Shown in pieces: positions 51,314-60,323 of a stretch of 64,000 bases of DNA. Both the position numbers and the translations under genes were made by a program. The stretch covers positions 1 to 64,000 of the forward strand of contig NZ_CANMZV010000023.1 of the NCBI RefSeq assembly GCF_947502415.1. The letters are read 5' to 3'. Every line of letters begins with the position of its first letter. Position 1 is the stretch's first letter. The notes beneath the pieces are model-generated. The model searched no databases. It had not been told where the DNA came from and was given only the letters and a program-made list of their open reading frames with translations. This stretch comes from an uncultured Photobacterium sp. Lineage in GTDB: Bacteria > Pseudomonadota > Gammaproteobacteria > Enterobacterales > Vibrionaceae.

Positions 51314-52456
51314 ATGGCAGAAGACATTCAAGTAAAACCTTTTTTAGACTATCCCGACCTCGTCGCCCTGATGCGGAAACGTGGCATGGTTATTCGCAAC
51401 CCTAAACGAGCTGAACGGAAAATTGCTCAGGTCGGCTATTACCGTCTATCAGGGTATTATCATTCCTCACGGCGTTACTATTCCGATGACAACGGAAACA
51501 AAATACTGACCAGTGAATTCCAGCAGGGAACGTCATTCGATGAGCTATTTAAACTCTACCTTCTGGATAAACAACTACGCGTTGAATTTACCAACGCGCT
51601 TGAACGTATCGAAATTTATCTTCGGACAATAATCGCCCATGAGCTTGGCCGTATTGACCCACAGGCTCACTTGAAACCAAAGAACTTCACAAAAGATGCT
51701 TTTAAAGCTGGTGCGGTAATTTATTACGAGGATGTGATTAAACGTTATAATAAGCTTATTGCTGATAGCAAAGAAGAGTGTATTGCCCACCATCAAAACA
51801 CTGGACGCCCTATACCGCTGTGGGTTGGCTGTGAAACTTGGGATTTTGGTATGATCTCAAAGTTTTACTCTATTCTGAACGGCAAAAACAAGCAAAGGAT
51901 TTGTGACCGTATTGGGGTAACAGGCAAGGACTCGCAGGATATCGTTGAGAACTGGCTAATTAACTTAAATGGTATAAGAAACCGTTGTGCCCATCATGCT
52001 CGCCTGTTTAACCGACCAAATATCCGTGGATTGAAAACACCTCGTATTGGCTACTTCAATACTTTGCAATTAGACCTGCATGCTAAAAATAAGCTTTACG
52101 GGGTTATTGCTGTAGTGTGGTTTTTACTTAAACAGATTGGTACTAATTCACAATGGATTCGTCGTGTCGCTGATATTGTCGATACCCTGCCATCTCTGTC
52201 TGGTATTTGGCATCACTCAATGGGTTTTGAAAAAGATAGTACGGCCTTCCCAAGGCGTAAGTTTCCTGAGTCTATTCACCTAGAAGAAAAAATACCTGTT
52301 CTACCATCTCATGAAGTTACGAAACAGGCGTTTGATGAGTTCATTGCTTCACTTGAGCAACTTGATGAGCTCAATGAAGATCAAAAACAATTCTTGTCGC
52401 ATCTGCCAGCAGCTCTTGAAGACGCTTATATAACTATGGATGACAAAGTTAAGTGA
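51314..52456 (+). CDS. Abi_2 (AbiD/AbiF-type) abortive infection protein
   Basis: 380 residues. The N-terminal GYYRLSGYY motif (about 36-44) and HEPN-type RNRCAHHARLFNR (RxxxxH, about 222-234) are the marks of Abi_2 proteins. HEPN domains are usually RNases, so it probably cuts cellular RNA on phage infection. The 130 C-terminal residues are extra and acidic. No ribosome-binding site precedes ATG 51314, which may limit translation. A terminator-bearing leader lies just upstream, so read-through or RNA control is likely. A hairpin follows at 52462-52480. Confidence 0.85.
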   Translation: MAEDIQVKPFLDYPDLVALMRKRGMVIRNPKRAERKIAQVGYYRLSGYYHSSRRYYSDDNGNKILTSEFQQGTSFDELFKLYLLDKQLRVEFTNALERIEIYLRTIIAHELGRIDPQAHLKPKNFTKDAFKAGAVIYYEDVIKRYNKLIADSKEECIAHHQNTGRPIPLWVGCETWDFGMISKFYSILNGKNKQRICDRIGVTGKDSQDIVENWLINLNGIRNRCAHHARLFNRPNIRGLKTPRIGYFNTLQLDLHAKNKLYGVIAVVWFLLKQIGTNSQWIRRVADIVDTLPSLSGIWHHSMGFEKDSTAFPRRKFPESIHLEEKIPVLPSHEVTKQAFDEFIASLEQLDELNEDQKQFLSHLPAALEDAYITMDDKVK

Positions 52457-52461
52457 TAGTA

Positions 52462-52480
52462 CCCCTTCAGTATGAAGGGG
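52462..52480 (+). terminator. Hairpin after abi
   Basis: CCCCTTCA-GTA-TGAAGGGG directly after the stop codon. No T run, so strength is uncertain. Confidence 0.5.
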
Positions 52481-52661
52481 GCGCGCACTGCTGCAGCCGG
52501 TACTAATAAGCCACTTTTTCAGAATCCTTAATCCTTGAACGAACAAGAAACAGACCTCCAGCCATAAATGTCATTAACCATCCAAAATCAGGTCGTTAAT
52601 CACTAACAAGATAGGTGGCATGGTGTAAACCTAAAGGGAATACGCCAAAAAGGAGCCACCC

Positions 52662-53055
52662 TTGGACGTTTACCTGCTTATCGCGCCGGCCAGTGTTGAT
52701 ATGTCGGCTTATATCGCGGACCATTTCCATCACCCTTTTATCATTGATCCCCAGGCCATTCACTCTGTCGTCGGGGCAAGGACGCTGCCAGCATCGCACG
52801 TTCGACTTCCTTCTCACCAAGCAGGTCAGGTTATCCAAGCGCAGCGACGCTGTTGTCTGGACAACATTCAATGACACTCCCAGGCAGCGGGCCCAGAACA
52901 TGCTGCCTTACCGGGACCTTGATCATGTAACTTTCCATGCGGTCTATTTCGATGATGGACGAACAGAGTTATGCCCTCCCAAATATCGTGAGTGGTTTGA
53001 TTCAATTTCCACGGTGGATGTGGCAGAACTCTGCAGGGAAGAGGCTGTCGATTAG
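52662..53055 (+). pseudogene. Frameshifted small gene, unknown product
   Basis: TTG start at 52662 with AGGAG seven bases upstream (LDVYLLIAPASVDMSAYIAD, then IIDPQAIHSVVG). Near 52770 the sensible frame changes to GQGRCQHRTFDFLLTKQVRL and runs to AELCREEAVD at 53055. A one-base change would restore one protein of about 130 residues. Alternatively the plus-strand frame from 52615 is used, but its first 50 residues look non-coding. Family unknown. Confidence 0.45.
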
Positions 53056-53156
53056 GGTTCAGGCCATTATGCTGCCTTCATCAATAATAACTACTAATCT
53101 AATCGTACTTCCATTTAAAATCATGATGTTAAATGGAGCTGGTGAGCTGTGTGATA

Positions 53157-53215
53157 TTGACCGGTATGTATTTTGTAATTTATTACGAGAAATTACAGAA
53201 AATATGTAATTACAT
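53157..53215 (+). promoter_or_regulatory. Promoter and operator-like repeats before the Xre gene
   Basis: TTGACC (53157-53162) lies 17-18 bases before an AT-rich -10 region. Overlapping it are TGTAATT/AATTACA arms (53174-53180, 53191-53197) and the perfect palindrome ATGTAATTACAT (53204-53215). The recurring TGTAATT half-site suggests cooperative binding by the Xre protein on its own promoter. Confidence 0.5.
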
Positions 53216-53266
53216 GTTTGAATCAATTGGTTAGAGTTTTCCCGTACCCACTGACGGAGAAGAACA

Positions 53267-54487
53267 ATGCAGAAACTAACCAAACACGACACCATGCTTT
53301 GGATAAATCACGCGATAGCTAATTTTAAAAGCCTCGGTAAAAACCAAAAGGATTTAGCCGCCAGACTGGGCGTAGAAGAAAGCCGGTTGAGTGAGATGAA
53401 AAGCGGAGCCGGCGTTATCTCTCCGGTGTTAATGGAAAAGATTGTTGATCTATGTGGTGCTCCGCGTCGTAATCCTGGTCGATTCGAGACGGTTGAGCTT
53501 TACGATAGCTTAGATACTTTTTTCGAGTTGTTTGGTCCTGTCACAGAGAATCGGTTCTTACGGCAGCTGCTAAAAACCTTCAATAGTAAAGCCTATATCG
53601 ACCTGATAATTAAACACTGTGAACTGGAGGAGGGTAGTCACGAGTGTACGAATGATGAGGATAGAAGATCGCTCATTATGTCCAGGATTGACGAGCTGGT
53701 TCGATCGGAGGAATTTAATGTTATCTGTGATGAATATAATGAACACTTGCGTACCCAATCTTCATCTCTTTCAGATAATGGAGTGTTTCGGTGGGAGAAT
53801 TGTCAGCATTCAAAAAGTTCCTATCGAAATGACCATTTGAAAATGAGTGGCTTGTGTATATCTAATTCTCACTCCTTTCATGCCATGTATTTGTTATGGT
53901 TACTTGTTGGTAAATTTGATAACTACCGTTTAGGCAGTAATGAAGCGGTTAACCTATCCCACATTAAAGAACTGTCGCCGGTGGTATTGACCGGTAATAA
54001 GCTCATATCTATTTGTAATGATTATTGCGTAAAAAGCCTTATAAACGATGGTGTTAAAACCGTTTATGGATTGGCTGACAATTACACTGAAATACATGAG
54101 TGTCGAAGCATTTATAATAGAAATTTCAGAGACGCAGATAAAATCAGCCATACCCCAGACATGTGGCGTGATGTGCGCTGTGAATTATATTTAACTGAAA
54201 ATATGAATTATCACTTGTTAATTCATTTGGCACCAAAACACATTATTACTGGTTTGGATATGTCAACTTATGACGAAAATGCCTCAGTCTGTGAAAATAG
54301 TTACTTCGGGATTATTCAAAAAGAGGACAGGGCTGCGGTTATCACTAACATCAATCCATTAGAGTTGTTCCGGCAAATAGAGGAAGTCAGGAAGTGGTGT
54401 GGACTGCCTGAAGACTCATACTACGAGTTGAAAAAGGAAATTGCTAAAGCTGGTGGCTATGTACCTGGGGCTAAGGTTCTTTTCTGA
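53267..54487 (+). CDS. Xre-type HTH protein with large unknown C-terminus
   Basis: 406 residues. ATG 53267 with GGAG ten bases upstream. Helix-turn-helix at about 26-50 (NQKDLAARLGVEESRLSEMK). The remaining 340 residues are mixed alpha/beta with many cysteines, much longer than simple repressors, and not recognised. It may be a regulator with a sensor domain, or a defence-type effector with its own DNA-binding part. Operator-like palindromes lie in its promoter. Confidence 0.7.
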   Translation: MQKLTKHDTMLWINHAIANFKSLGKNQKDLAARLGVEESRLSEMKSGAGVISPVLMEKIVDLCGAPRRNPGRFETVELYDSLDTFFELFGPVTENRFLRQLLKTFNSKAYIDLIIKHCELEEGSHECTNDEDRRSLIMSRIDELVRSEEFNVICDEYNEHLRTQSSSLSDNGVFRWENCQHSKSSYRNDHLKMSGLCISNSHSFHAMYLLWLLVGKFDNYRLGSNEAVNLSHIKELSPVVLTGNKLISICNDYCVKSLINDGVKTVYGLADNYTEIHECRSIYNRNFRDADKISHTPDMWRDVRCELYLTENMNYHLLIHLAPKHIITGLDMSTYDENASVCENSYFGIIQKEDRAAVITNINPLELFRQIEEVRKWCGLPEDSYYELKKEIAKAGGYVPGAKVLF

Positions 54488-54539
54488 TTGTTTACTTGGA
54501 CTCGGGAAGTCAGTAAACCAACTAGACACGGAAGTGATT

Positions 54540-54593
54540 CAGCGCTGTTGATGGTCCGGCAGTAACACCGGCCATGTACCACCAGCAGCGCTG
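54540..54593. repeat. 54-bp inverted repeat between convergent genes
   Basis: Arms CAGCGCTGTTGATGGT and ACCACCAGCAGCGCTG (14 of 16 matched), with an inner CCGG...CCGG stem. Weaker flanking pairing (AACCAA near 54517, TTGGTT near 54598) may extend it. It sits between the stops of the Xre gene and a minus-strand gene. It may serve as a bidirectional terminator without T run, or may be a relic of a mobile end. Confidence 0.55.
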
Positions 54594-54642
54594 CGTCTTG
54601 GTTAACTGAACCGATAAATCAGCATATAATTCAACATAGCTA

Positions 54643-55416
54643 TTAAAAACCGACACCAATAATCTGGCAGTTTTTATAAATATCATCACCATCCCAGGAC
54701 CAGACCATCGGCTCTGTTTCCATCACAGTGCACGGATCACCAAGAAGCGTTTTGTTTTCTGGCATACTTATAACTCGTTGGCCTCTGTACTCCCAAAGAC
54801 CACTGTATTTAGGTCGGTGTCTCATGCTTACAACGTTGGTCATGCCACAAGAATTTGATAGAGGTTCGCTGGTGTTACGCCAATAAGAGTTTTCGCCATT
54901 TCCAATGGCGGTGAACTCAAGATCGTAAGTATTAATGGATAGATTGCATGTTATATTCTGTGTTTCATAATCAAACTTCATCAAACGGTGCGTAAGGGAT
55001 TTTGCCTCATCAATATTTTTTAATGGGCAGGCAGAAAGAATAGATTTCACCTTGTTATAGTGTTTTTTCTTTCTTTCATCACTGATGTTGGCAATAAACT
55101 CATCCATTCCCTTAAGAGTTGCGCTATCACATAAAGATCCGTTTAGTTTGTCAAGGTTTCCAATCTCCATTTGTTTAGAACCAATCTTGGTTAGTTTTGC
55201 CTCAAATTCATCCTGAGATATGATTTTTTGAGAAAGTAAAATCTGGTTAAAGGTACATTGCATTTTTTTGTCGGATATAGATTTGCATTCGCCATTAAGG
55301 ATCGAACTCATAATATCGCCAGACTTTGGCTTTAACGTAAACATGGAAGGGACCTTCAATGTTTCTGCTTGTGCATTTACGGCCAATGTAGCCATTAACC
55401 AATACCAACGACTCAT
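54643..55416 (-). CDS. Exported protein of unknown function
   Basis: 257 residues with an N-terminal signal peptide (MSRWYWLMATLAVNAQA). Helical middle with paired cysteines (GECKSISDKKMQC, SLCDSATLKGMDE, SACPLKNIDEAK), then a beta-rich end (TCNLSINTYDLEF, MRHRPKYSGLWEYRGQR). Probably periplasmic, disulphide-bonded. Stand-alone, AT-rich. Family not recognised. Confidence 0.6.
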   Translation of the reverse strand: MSRWYWLMATLAVNAQAETLKVPSMFTLKPKSGDIMSSILNGECKSISDKKMQCTFNQILLSQKIISQDEFEAKLTKIGSKQMEIGNLDKLNGSLCDSATLKGMDEFIANISDERKKKHYNKVKSILSACPLKNIDEAKSLTHRLMKFDYETQNITCNLSINTYDLEFTAIGNGENSYWRNTSEPLSNSCGMTNVVSMRHRPKYSGLWEYRGQRVISMPENKTLLGDPCTVMETEPMVWSWDGDDIYKNCQIIGVGF

Positions 55417-55776
55417 AGGAACACCTTACTTTCTTTGATTTCTAGATCATTTAGATGTTGCACAAGTAAGACTAGATATGAGCTCTCTAGTTTAGAGCTA
55501 CGAGGTTGATAAAATTAGACAGAGATCACTAACCCAACTATCTATAATTTAATCAGTTTTGGATGTTCGTTTTGGCACAAAGATCACTATTGTAGGTCTA
55601 GGGGTTAGTCTAAGTCGGTTATGTCCCTTCAGGGTTGGAGAAATCAGTTATTGAAGTAGCTAGCTGTAGGAAAATGTTGAGTCTCGAACACCAGAGTGTT
55701 AATGGCTTATGAGTCAATACACTTAATGAGGTGTTACATTAAAAATTCAAAGCCAGTGAGTCCCATCTGACCACGG
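55417..55776. other. Gap with nothing recognised
   Basis: About 360 AT-rich bases between the exported-protein gene and the transfer block. One small inverted repeat (AGCTCT/AGAGCT, about 55480-55500) lies in what should be the promoter of the gene at 54643-55416. Confidence 0.4.
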
Positions 55777-55869
55777 CTATAAGTCCGGCTGGCTGCGGAG
55801 CTTGTAGCATTTCGCCTGAATGCAGAGCTCGGGCGTTAACCGCTTGTCGTTAAGGCCCTTGAGAATCAC
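55777..55869 (-). CDS. Tiny frame coupled to the 116-residue gene (possible)
   Basis: 30 codons from GTG 55869 overlapping the upstream stop (GTGA) with AGGGG just before it. The residues look protein-like (LKGLNDKRLTPELCIQAKCY). It could instead be the original tail of the 116-residue protein, separated by a frameshift. Confidence 0.3.
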   Translation of the reverse strand: MILKGLNDKRLTPELCIQAKCYKLRSQPDL

Positions 55870-56216
55870 AGCCCCTTCATGGCGCTCACTGTTCCAATCA
55901 CCATGAAGTTGCCCTTGTCGGTGTTCACCGGCGTGGTGACCGGCTCGACAATGGACGTGTTCACATACACCGAACTGACATAGCTACCGACATCGTGGAC
56001 GAGAACCGGAATACTTTCTGCAGGGACAAACGGTTTGAGCAACCCACCAAGGAAGCCCAAATCTTCCTCGAGACTTTCATCAGTTGCATTCATGCCACCT
56101 ATCGCCAACGGCAAGAGGAGTAAAAAGTGCAGATAAACGCTAACCTGTAAAACATATATCCTCCTCGTTACTTGTATTCGACGGCCATTGACTGTGTGTT
56201 GTTGACCTTGACCCAC
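55866..56216 (-). CDS. Small exported protein after sppA
   Basis: Read as 116 residues from a GTG that overlaps the protease gene by 49 bases. The likely exported part begins at a hydrophobic stretch (VSVYLHFLLLLPLAIGG) followed by a soluble domain (KPFVPAESIPVLVHDVGSYV). A strong GAGGAGG lies just before an ATG at about 56155, but that ATG is in another frame and stops after 18 codons. So either the start is upstream, or there is a one-base error or frameshift at the beginning. Family not recognised. Confidence 0.45.
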   Translation of the reverse strand: MGQGQQHTVNGRRIQVTRRIYVLQVSVYLHFLLLLPLAIGGMNATDESLEEDLGFLGGLLKPFVPAESIPVLVHDVGSYVSSVYVNTSIVEPVTTPVNTDKGNFMVIGTVSAMKGL

Positions 56217-57109
56217 GCCTTGGCCACCACGTCGGCCCAGAACTCAGAGGTCAGCAGCTTGCTGATACTGAAGTTCGCGCGCGAATAGTTCTGGATCATC
56301 TCTACCTGATAGCGTTCCTGCAGGGCTGTGCGGACTTCGTAGTGGGTCTTGATGTCATCGACGAGGCCTAACGACTTGGCTTGGGCGCCGGTCCACAGTA
56401 AGCCGGTAAACAGGTTCTCGTTGTTGGTATCGAGCTTGTCACCGCGGCCTTCCTTTAAAGCCGATACAAACTCGCCATAGAGCGGTTCAAGGACAAAGGT
56501 TTTCAGGTGCGCCTCGGCATCGGGATCGCGGGGTTTGAACGGGTCAAGCAATGTCTTGTGCTTGCCTGCCGAATAGGTACGGCGCTCGATATCGATGTGC
56601 TCAAGAAATTTATCAAACCCCCAGCCGTCCATCCGAACCCCGACTGAGCCAATCAATGAGTTCTTATGGGCAAAGACCATGTCGGCACTGCTGGCGATAT
56701 ACAGGCAGGCTGATGCGCAGAGTTCGCCGATGCTGAAGTAAATTGGCTTGTTGGTGGTGTCGCGCATCGACATGATGGTACGGTGCAGCTGCTCGGCCTG
56801 TACCGGGCTGCCCCCGGGTGAGTTGGCTTCAACGATAATCGCATGGGCCAGCGTGTCATTCATGGCGCGCTCGATGGCTTCACTGAGGATCACGCCGTCG
56901 CCGGTATTGGAGCCCCGTTCAACATTGCCTTCGAGCTTGATTAGTGCGATATGCGGGACCGGCATGTTGAAAAAATGGTTGATGTAGAGGGTGTTGCCGA
57001 TAGCAAAGACAACCCCGAAAACGATAGCTCCCACCTTGATGTAGTTGGCGCGGGTATTGTTACGGTAGCGGCGCATAAAATCGACTAAATGGTTCTTTAA
57101 GGTGGCCAT
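56168..57109 (-). CDS. S49 (SppA-like) membrane protease of the transfer region
   Basis: 313 residues from ATG 57109, set by AGGA eight bases upstream. One N-terminal transmembrane helix (IKVGAIVFGVVFAIGNTLYI), then an S49 domain: VEANSPGGSP, the nucleophile region GELCASACLYIAS, and the general-base lysine region YSAGKHKTLLDPFKPR. It cuts peptides in or near the membrane and may clear signal peptides or leftover pilin. Found at the same place, beside DUF4400 and traD, in related conjugative elements. Confidence 0.82.
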   Translation of the reverse strand: MATLKNHLVDFMRRYRNNTRANYIKVGAIVFGVVFAIGNTLYINHFFNMPVPHIALIKLEGNVERGSNTGDGVILSEAIERAMNDTLAHAIIVEANSPGGSPVQAEQLHRTIMSMRDTTNKPIYFSIGELCASACLYIASSADMVFAHKNSLIGSVGVRMDGWGFDKFLEHIDIERRTYSAGKHKTLLDPFKPRDPDAEAHLKTFVLEPLYGEFVSALKEGRGDKLDTNNENLFTGLLWTGAQAKSLGLVDDIKTHYEVRTALQERYQVEMIQNYSRANFSISKLLTSEFWADVVAKAWVKVNNTQSMAVEYK

Positions 57110-57119
57110 AAAGGGTTCC

Positions 57120-57818
57120 TTACATACGTTGATACTGGCGGATAATGGTTGTGCCAAGAATGATGGTGATCCCGATAAACAGCAGCGGGGCAAACCGCCA
57201 GGCGATCTCGCTGGTAATTGGCACCACGATGTAGAGATACATCAAAACCAGCACGACAAAAATCATTCGGAACGACAGTGCCGCGGTCTTGATATTCTGG
57301 GTTGAAAAATGGTTCATTCGCAGCCGGTAGGTGTAATAGGCATCGGCGAAGAAGGCGAATATCAGCACTCCGGCCATTAACATCCACTCAAACATCATGT
57401 TCAGCCTGAGCATCGCCCGGTAGGCCACCAGCTTGGTGTTTTCAATCGCCCGCTCGGTGAAGTCGCTGTACGACACCAGAAATTTATTGCGCTTGCCACG
57501 TCGGTCTGGCTCCGGGTAGGGCACATACATCCCATTAATAAACCCCTCGACACCGGTCTCGACGAACAGGGCCCGATACCACCTGGCTGAACGATCTACG
57601 ACCTCGTCGGCGCGGGACTCGGTCAACATCTGCTGGGTGATATTGAGCTCGCGGTTGAGCTGCTCTCGAAACTGCTCGGGCTGGACCATGAACCACAGGT
57701 AGAGCAGGGTCAGCAGTACTGAGGTACACACCAGATAGGCCCAGCGATTGGCGTACTCCCGGTCTTTGAGGAGAAGGTCATTGCCGCTCCGTTCGAAATC
57801 ATCGTATTTATCCGCCAT
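57120..57818 (-). CDS. DUF4400 inner-membrane protein
   Basis: 232 residues with four hydrophobic helices (WAYLVCTSVLLTLLYLWFMV near the start; MLMAGVLIFAFFADAYYTY, RMIFVVLVLMYLYIVV and FAPLLFIGITIILGTT later) and a periplasmic loop in between (ADEVVDRSARWYRALFVETG). DUF4400 proteins stand next to traD in SXT/IncA-C-like and other MobH systems. Exact role unknown. Overlaps the upstream gene by 11 bases. Confidence 0.75.
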   Translation of the reverse strand: MADKYDDFERSGNDLLLKDREYANRWAYLVCTSVLLTLLYLWFMVQPEQFREQLNRELNITQQMLTESRADEVVDRSARWYRALFVETGVEGFINGMYVPYPEPDRRGKRNKFLVSYSDFTERAIENTKLVAYRAMLRLNMMFEWMLMAGVLIFAFFADAYYTYRLRMNHFSTQNIKTAALSFRMIFVVLVLMYLYIVVPITSEIAWRFAPLLFIGITIILGTTIIRQYQRM

Positions 57819-58416
57819 GCAGGCCTCCGAATAACAGGGAGTCAGGCTCGGACACCAGTGCGTTGATGCGTGCTTGCATCGGTTGCTCCTGGGAATAGGT
57901 GAGAATATCCATTGCCCGTAAGTGTTGGCGCGTGACGATGTGGTGCATCAGCAGTACGGTTGCCTGGCGCCGGACCGTGGGAGCAACGTCCCGGTAGTCA
58001 CTGATCTCGACAGTGAACTCATGCTGGCGCAGGAAATCCAGCAGCGGGGACTCGTAGGCATCCCAGATTTCGACCTTGACCGGGTCGGTGCTGGTTACCA
58101 GGTAGCAATGCAGGTGGGAGATGGCATCGAACATGGCCAGGAATGTTGCCTTGTAGGCCAGGGTACAGTTGTTGTGCTTCAGGTATGTCTGGGTCCAGGC
58201 ATGGTGCATCTCCTCCAGGGTCATTTCCAGTAGTGTCGATTCCTGACGGTGGGGCGGTGCCGGCAGCTGGTCGGTCAGCATCTCACAGACACTGAACTGC
58301 ATTTCCTGTAGCGACGGCCATTGCCGCACCTGTTTCGCCAGCCCGTCGCGCAGGGCTTTGGGCAGCTTGCGGGTCAGGTAGAGATAAGGTGTTTTGTCTT
58401 CAAAAAAACTCATCAT
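57808..58416 (-). CDS. Unknown protein between traD and the DUF4400 gene
   Basis: 202 residues, soluble and helical, no signal peptide. Its start overlaps the traD stop (ATGA) and its end overlaps the DUF4400 gene, so it belongs to the same translated series. It occupies the place of small coupling-protein partners in related elements. Family not recognised. Confidence 0.6.
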   Translation of the reverse strand: MMSFFEDKTPYLYLTRKLPKALRDGLAKQVRQWPSLQEMQFSVCEMLTDQLPAPPHRQESTLLEMTLEEMHHAWTQTYLKHNNCTLAYKATFLAMFDAISHLHCYLVTSTDPVKVEIWDAYESPLLDFLRQHEFTVEISDYRDVAPTVRRQATVLLMHHIVTRQHLRAMDILTYSQEQPMQARINALVSEPDSLLFGGLHGG

Positions 58417-60323
58417 TCCTCCCTTGGCTCTACGGGTAGGCGAAGCAAGATTTTGTCGCCGTTGGAAAATGAACAGATGGCCTGAAGGTTAGGGAGCGAC
58501 GCCACCAGCCAGGGTGGAAACAGCGAACGCTCCTCGCCGGTTACCCTCACGCCGGCACCGCCACCAAACTCTGTTATGCCTTCGGTCGTGTGGGTGGCGT
58601 TTGATCTCATCGTGGACTCGCGGTTGATATCGGCTTCGTTGAATTTTTCACTGACAAATTCTTTGGTAACCGAATCCTCGCAGCGCAGGGCTATGGTATT
58701 GGCGCACAGGCCCTTAACCCGGTCGGCGGTGGCGGGCGAGGTTTTCTCGACAATGTCTGGCATGCTCTGGGTGGCCAGTATCAGCTCGAATTTACTTTGG
58801 CGTCCGACGGCAAGCAGGTCGAGCACCGACTCGTTGAGGGCGTTATGGGCTTCGTCGATCATAAAGCTCACCTGGGGCTCCTTGCCGGAACCAAAGTTGT
58901 AGCGCTCTGCCGAGGCGGCCGCCACGGCGCTGGATGCCAGCTTGGATATCGCCCCGGAAATAATCGGGTCAGTCAGGCCGTCGGTGGCCATGTAGAGCAC
59001 CCCGCCGGAGTTCGATAAGTCCCGCAGGTTGACGACTTTCGGGTCGTTATCCATAACCCCGTGGTCGCTCGGCGACAGCAGACGAGATAGCGGGTCGGAA
59101 CACAACTGCTCCAGCACAGCGTTAAGCGAGCCGGTCTTGGAACGTACGGCGTTGGGATCCTGACTGTACTGGTCGATAATGCCTGACACAGCTGGTTCCG
59201 GATTGTCCTTGGCCAGCACTGTGGTATAGAACTGGCACTTGGCTTCAATGGGCTCTTTTGACAGGGCGGTGAAACGAGCCTGAATGGCTGACTGCCAGTT
59301 CTCGCCAAAACGAACTTCAAAGTAGCGGTTAAGGGTTTGTTCGACCAATGCCACCAGGCCTTCTCGCAGGTAGTAGCGGATGCGCATCAGGGTCGGCTTT
59401 TCGCCGGTGTATTCCATGGCCTGGACTATCTGGTTCACCCGCTCCCAGCAGAATGAACGGAAGACTTCGCCGGATGAGCCGCCGGCCGGAATGGTGTTGA
59501 TCACCCGGGTGGCAATTTCGGTCGAGCGGTTATAGTTGGCCAGGCAGTCGATGACGCACGACTCCGAGGCATTCGCCGGCGCAAAATAATGGAAGTCATC
59601 CGGACGCCCCTGCCTGATTAGCTCGGCCTTAAGGCCCTCGCGGAGCTCCGGGGTGTTCTTGGGGTCAATCAGAATGAGCAGGCAGTTGGGATCGGACCAC
59701 AGCTTATTGAGGGCGATGAGCTTGAGCAGGGTGGTCTTCCCGGTGCCAGGCAGGCCGACGATGATGCAGTGGGCTCGCCAGGTGTCGTGACGAACGGTAA
59801 TTGCCTTCTCATCGTCCAGCCCCATCAGGAATGGTTCGCCGCCCAGCACCTCGGTGATTTCAGGGTTGTGGTCGATGAACTTTTTCAAAACTGGCGGGAC
59901 GGTCAGGGCGCGACGGTGCGATGGCAGCGCGGCAATCCGGTACATGCTCGACGCATGCTCCGGGCCATATCGGTATCCGGTGCCGAGGTAGGAGCGATTG
60001 GGGTCTTTTAAGGTTTTCTGTCGCACGTCTTCTAGCGTCTCGACCACCAGCCGGTTGGAGCACAGCTTGTTTTGGATTTTTATCACCGGCCAGGCTTGGC
60101 GAAATCGAACCAGAGCCATCAGCAGGCAGGCAATGAAGGCCATCCCACAGAGCGCGAGTGCGTCCGGTACTTTGGTGCTGCCGCTGAAATAGTGAACCAG
60201 CAACGACCAGCCACCGTTGAGGGCAAAGAAGACCGCGGCCAGACCCCAGATGAAAGATTGCTTGAGCTCGAAGATTTCCCGGAAGTAGTTATCGACGGTG
60301 TGCATCTGCAGCTGCTTTTTCAT
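58413..60323 (-). CDS. traD: TraD coupling protein
   Basis: 636 residues. Two N-terminal transmembrane helices (about 24-46 and 54-74), Walker A GLPGTGKTT (190-198), Walker B SFMIDEAHNAL (about 480) and the ATPase Gln region LILATQSMPDI. The hexameric motor links the relaxase-DNA complex to the channel. ATGA overlap with traI upstream. Confidence 0.94.
   Translation of the reverse strand: MKKQLQMHTVDNYFREIFELKQSFIWGLAAVFFALNGGWSLLVHYFSGSTKVPDALALCGMAFIACLLMALVRFRQAWPVIKIQNKLCSNRLVVETLEDVRQKTLKDPNRSYLGTGYRYGPEHASSMYRIAALPSHRRALTVPPVLKKFIDHNPEITEVLGGEPFLMGLDDEKAITVRHDTWRAHCIIVGLPGTGKTTLLKLIALNKLWSDPNCLLILIDPKNTPELREGLKAELIRQGRPDDFHYFAPANASESCVIDCLANYNRSTEIATRVINTIPAGGSSGEVFRSFCWERVNQIVQAMEYTGEKPTLMRIRYYLREGLVALVEQTLNRYFEVRFGENWQSAIQARFTALSKEPIEAKCQFYTTVLAKDNPEPAVSGIIDQYSQDPNAVRSKTGSLNAVLEQLCSDPLSRLLSPSDHGVMDNDPKVVNLRDLSNSGGVLYMATDGLTDPIISGAISKLASSAVAAASAERYNFGSGKEPQVSFMIDEAHNALNESVLDLLAVGRQSKFELILATQSMPDIVEKTSPATADRVKGLCANTIALRCEDSVTKEFVSEKFNEADINRESTMRSNATHTTEGITEFGGGAGVRVTGEERSLFPPWLVASLPNLQAICSFSNGDKILLRLPVEPREE

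Noticed and set aside
54510..54610. Integron attC-like site
   Set aside because: The outer boxes do not show the RYYYAAC/GTTRRRY pair and there is no integrase or cassette array.
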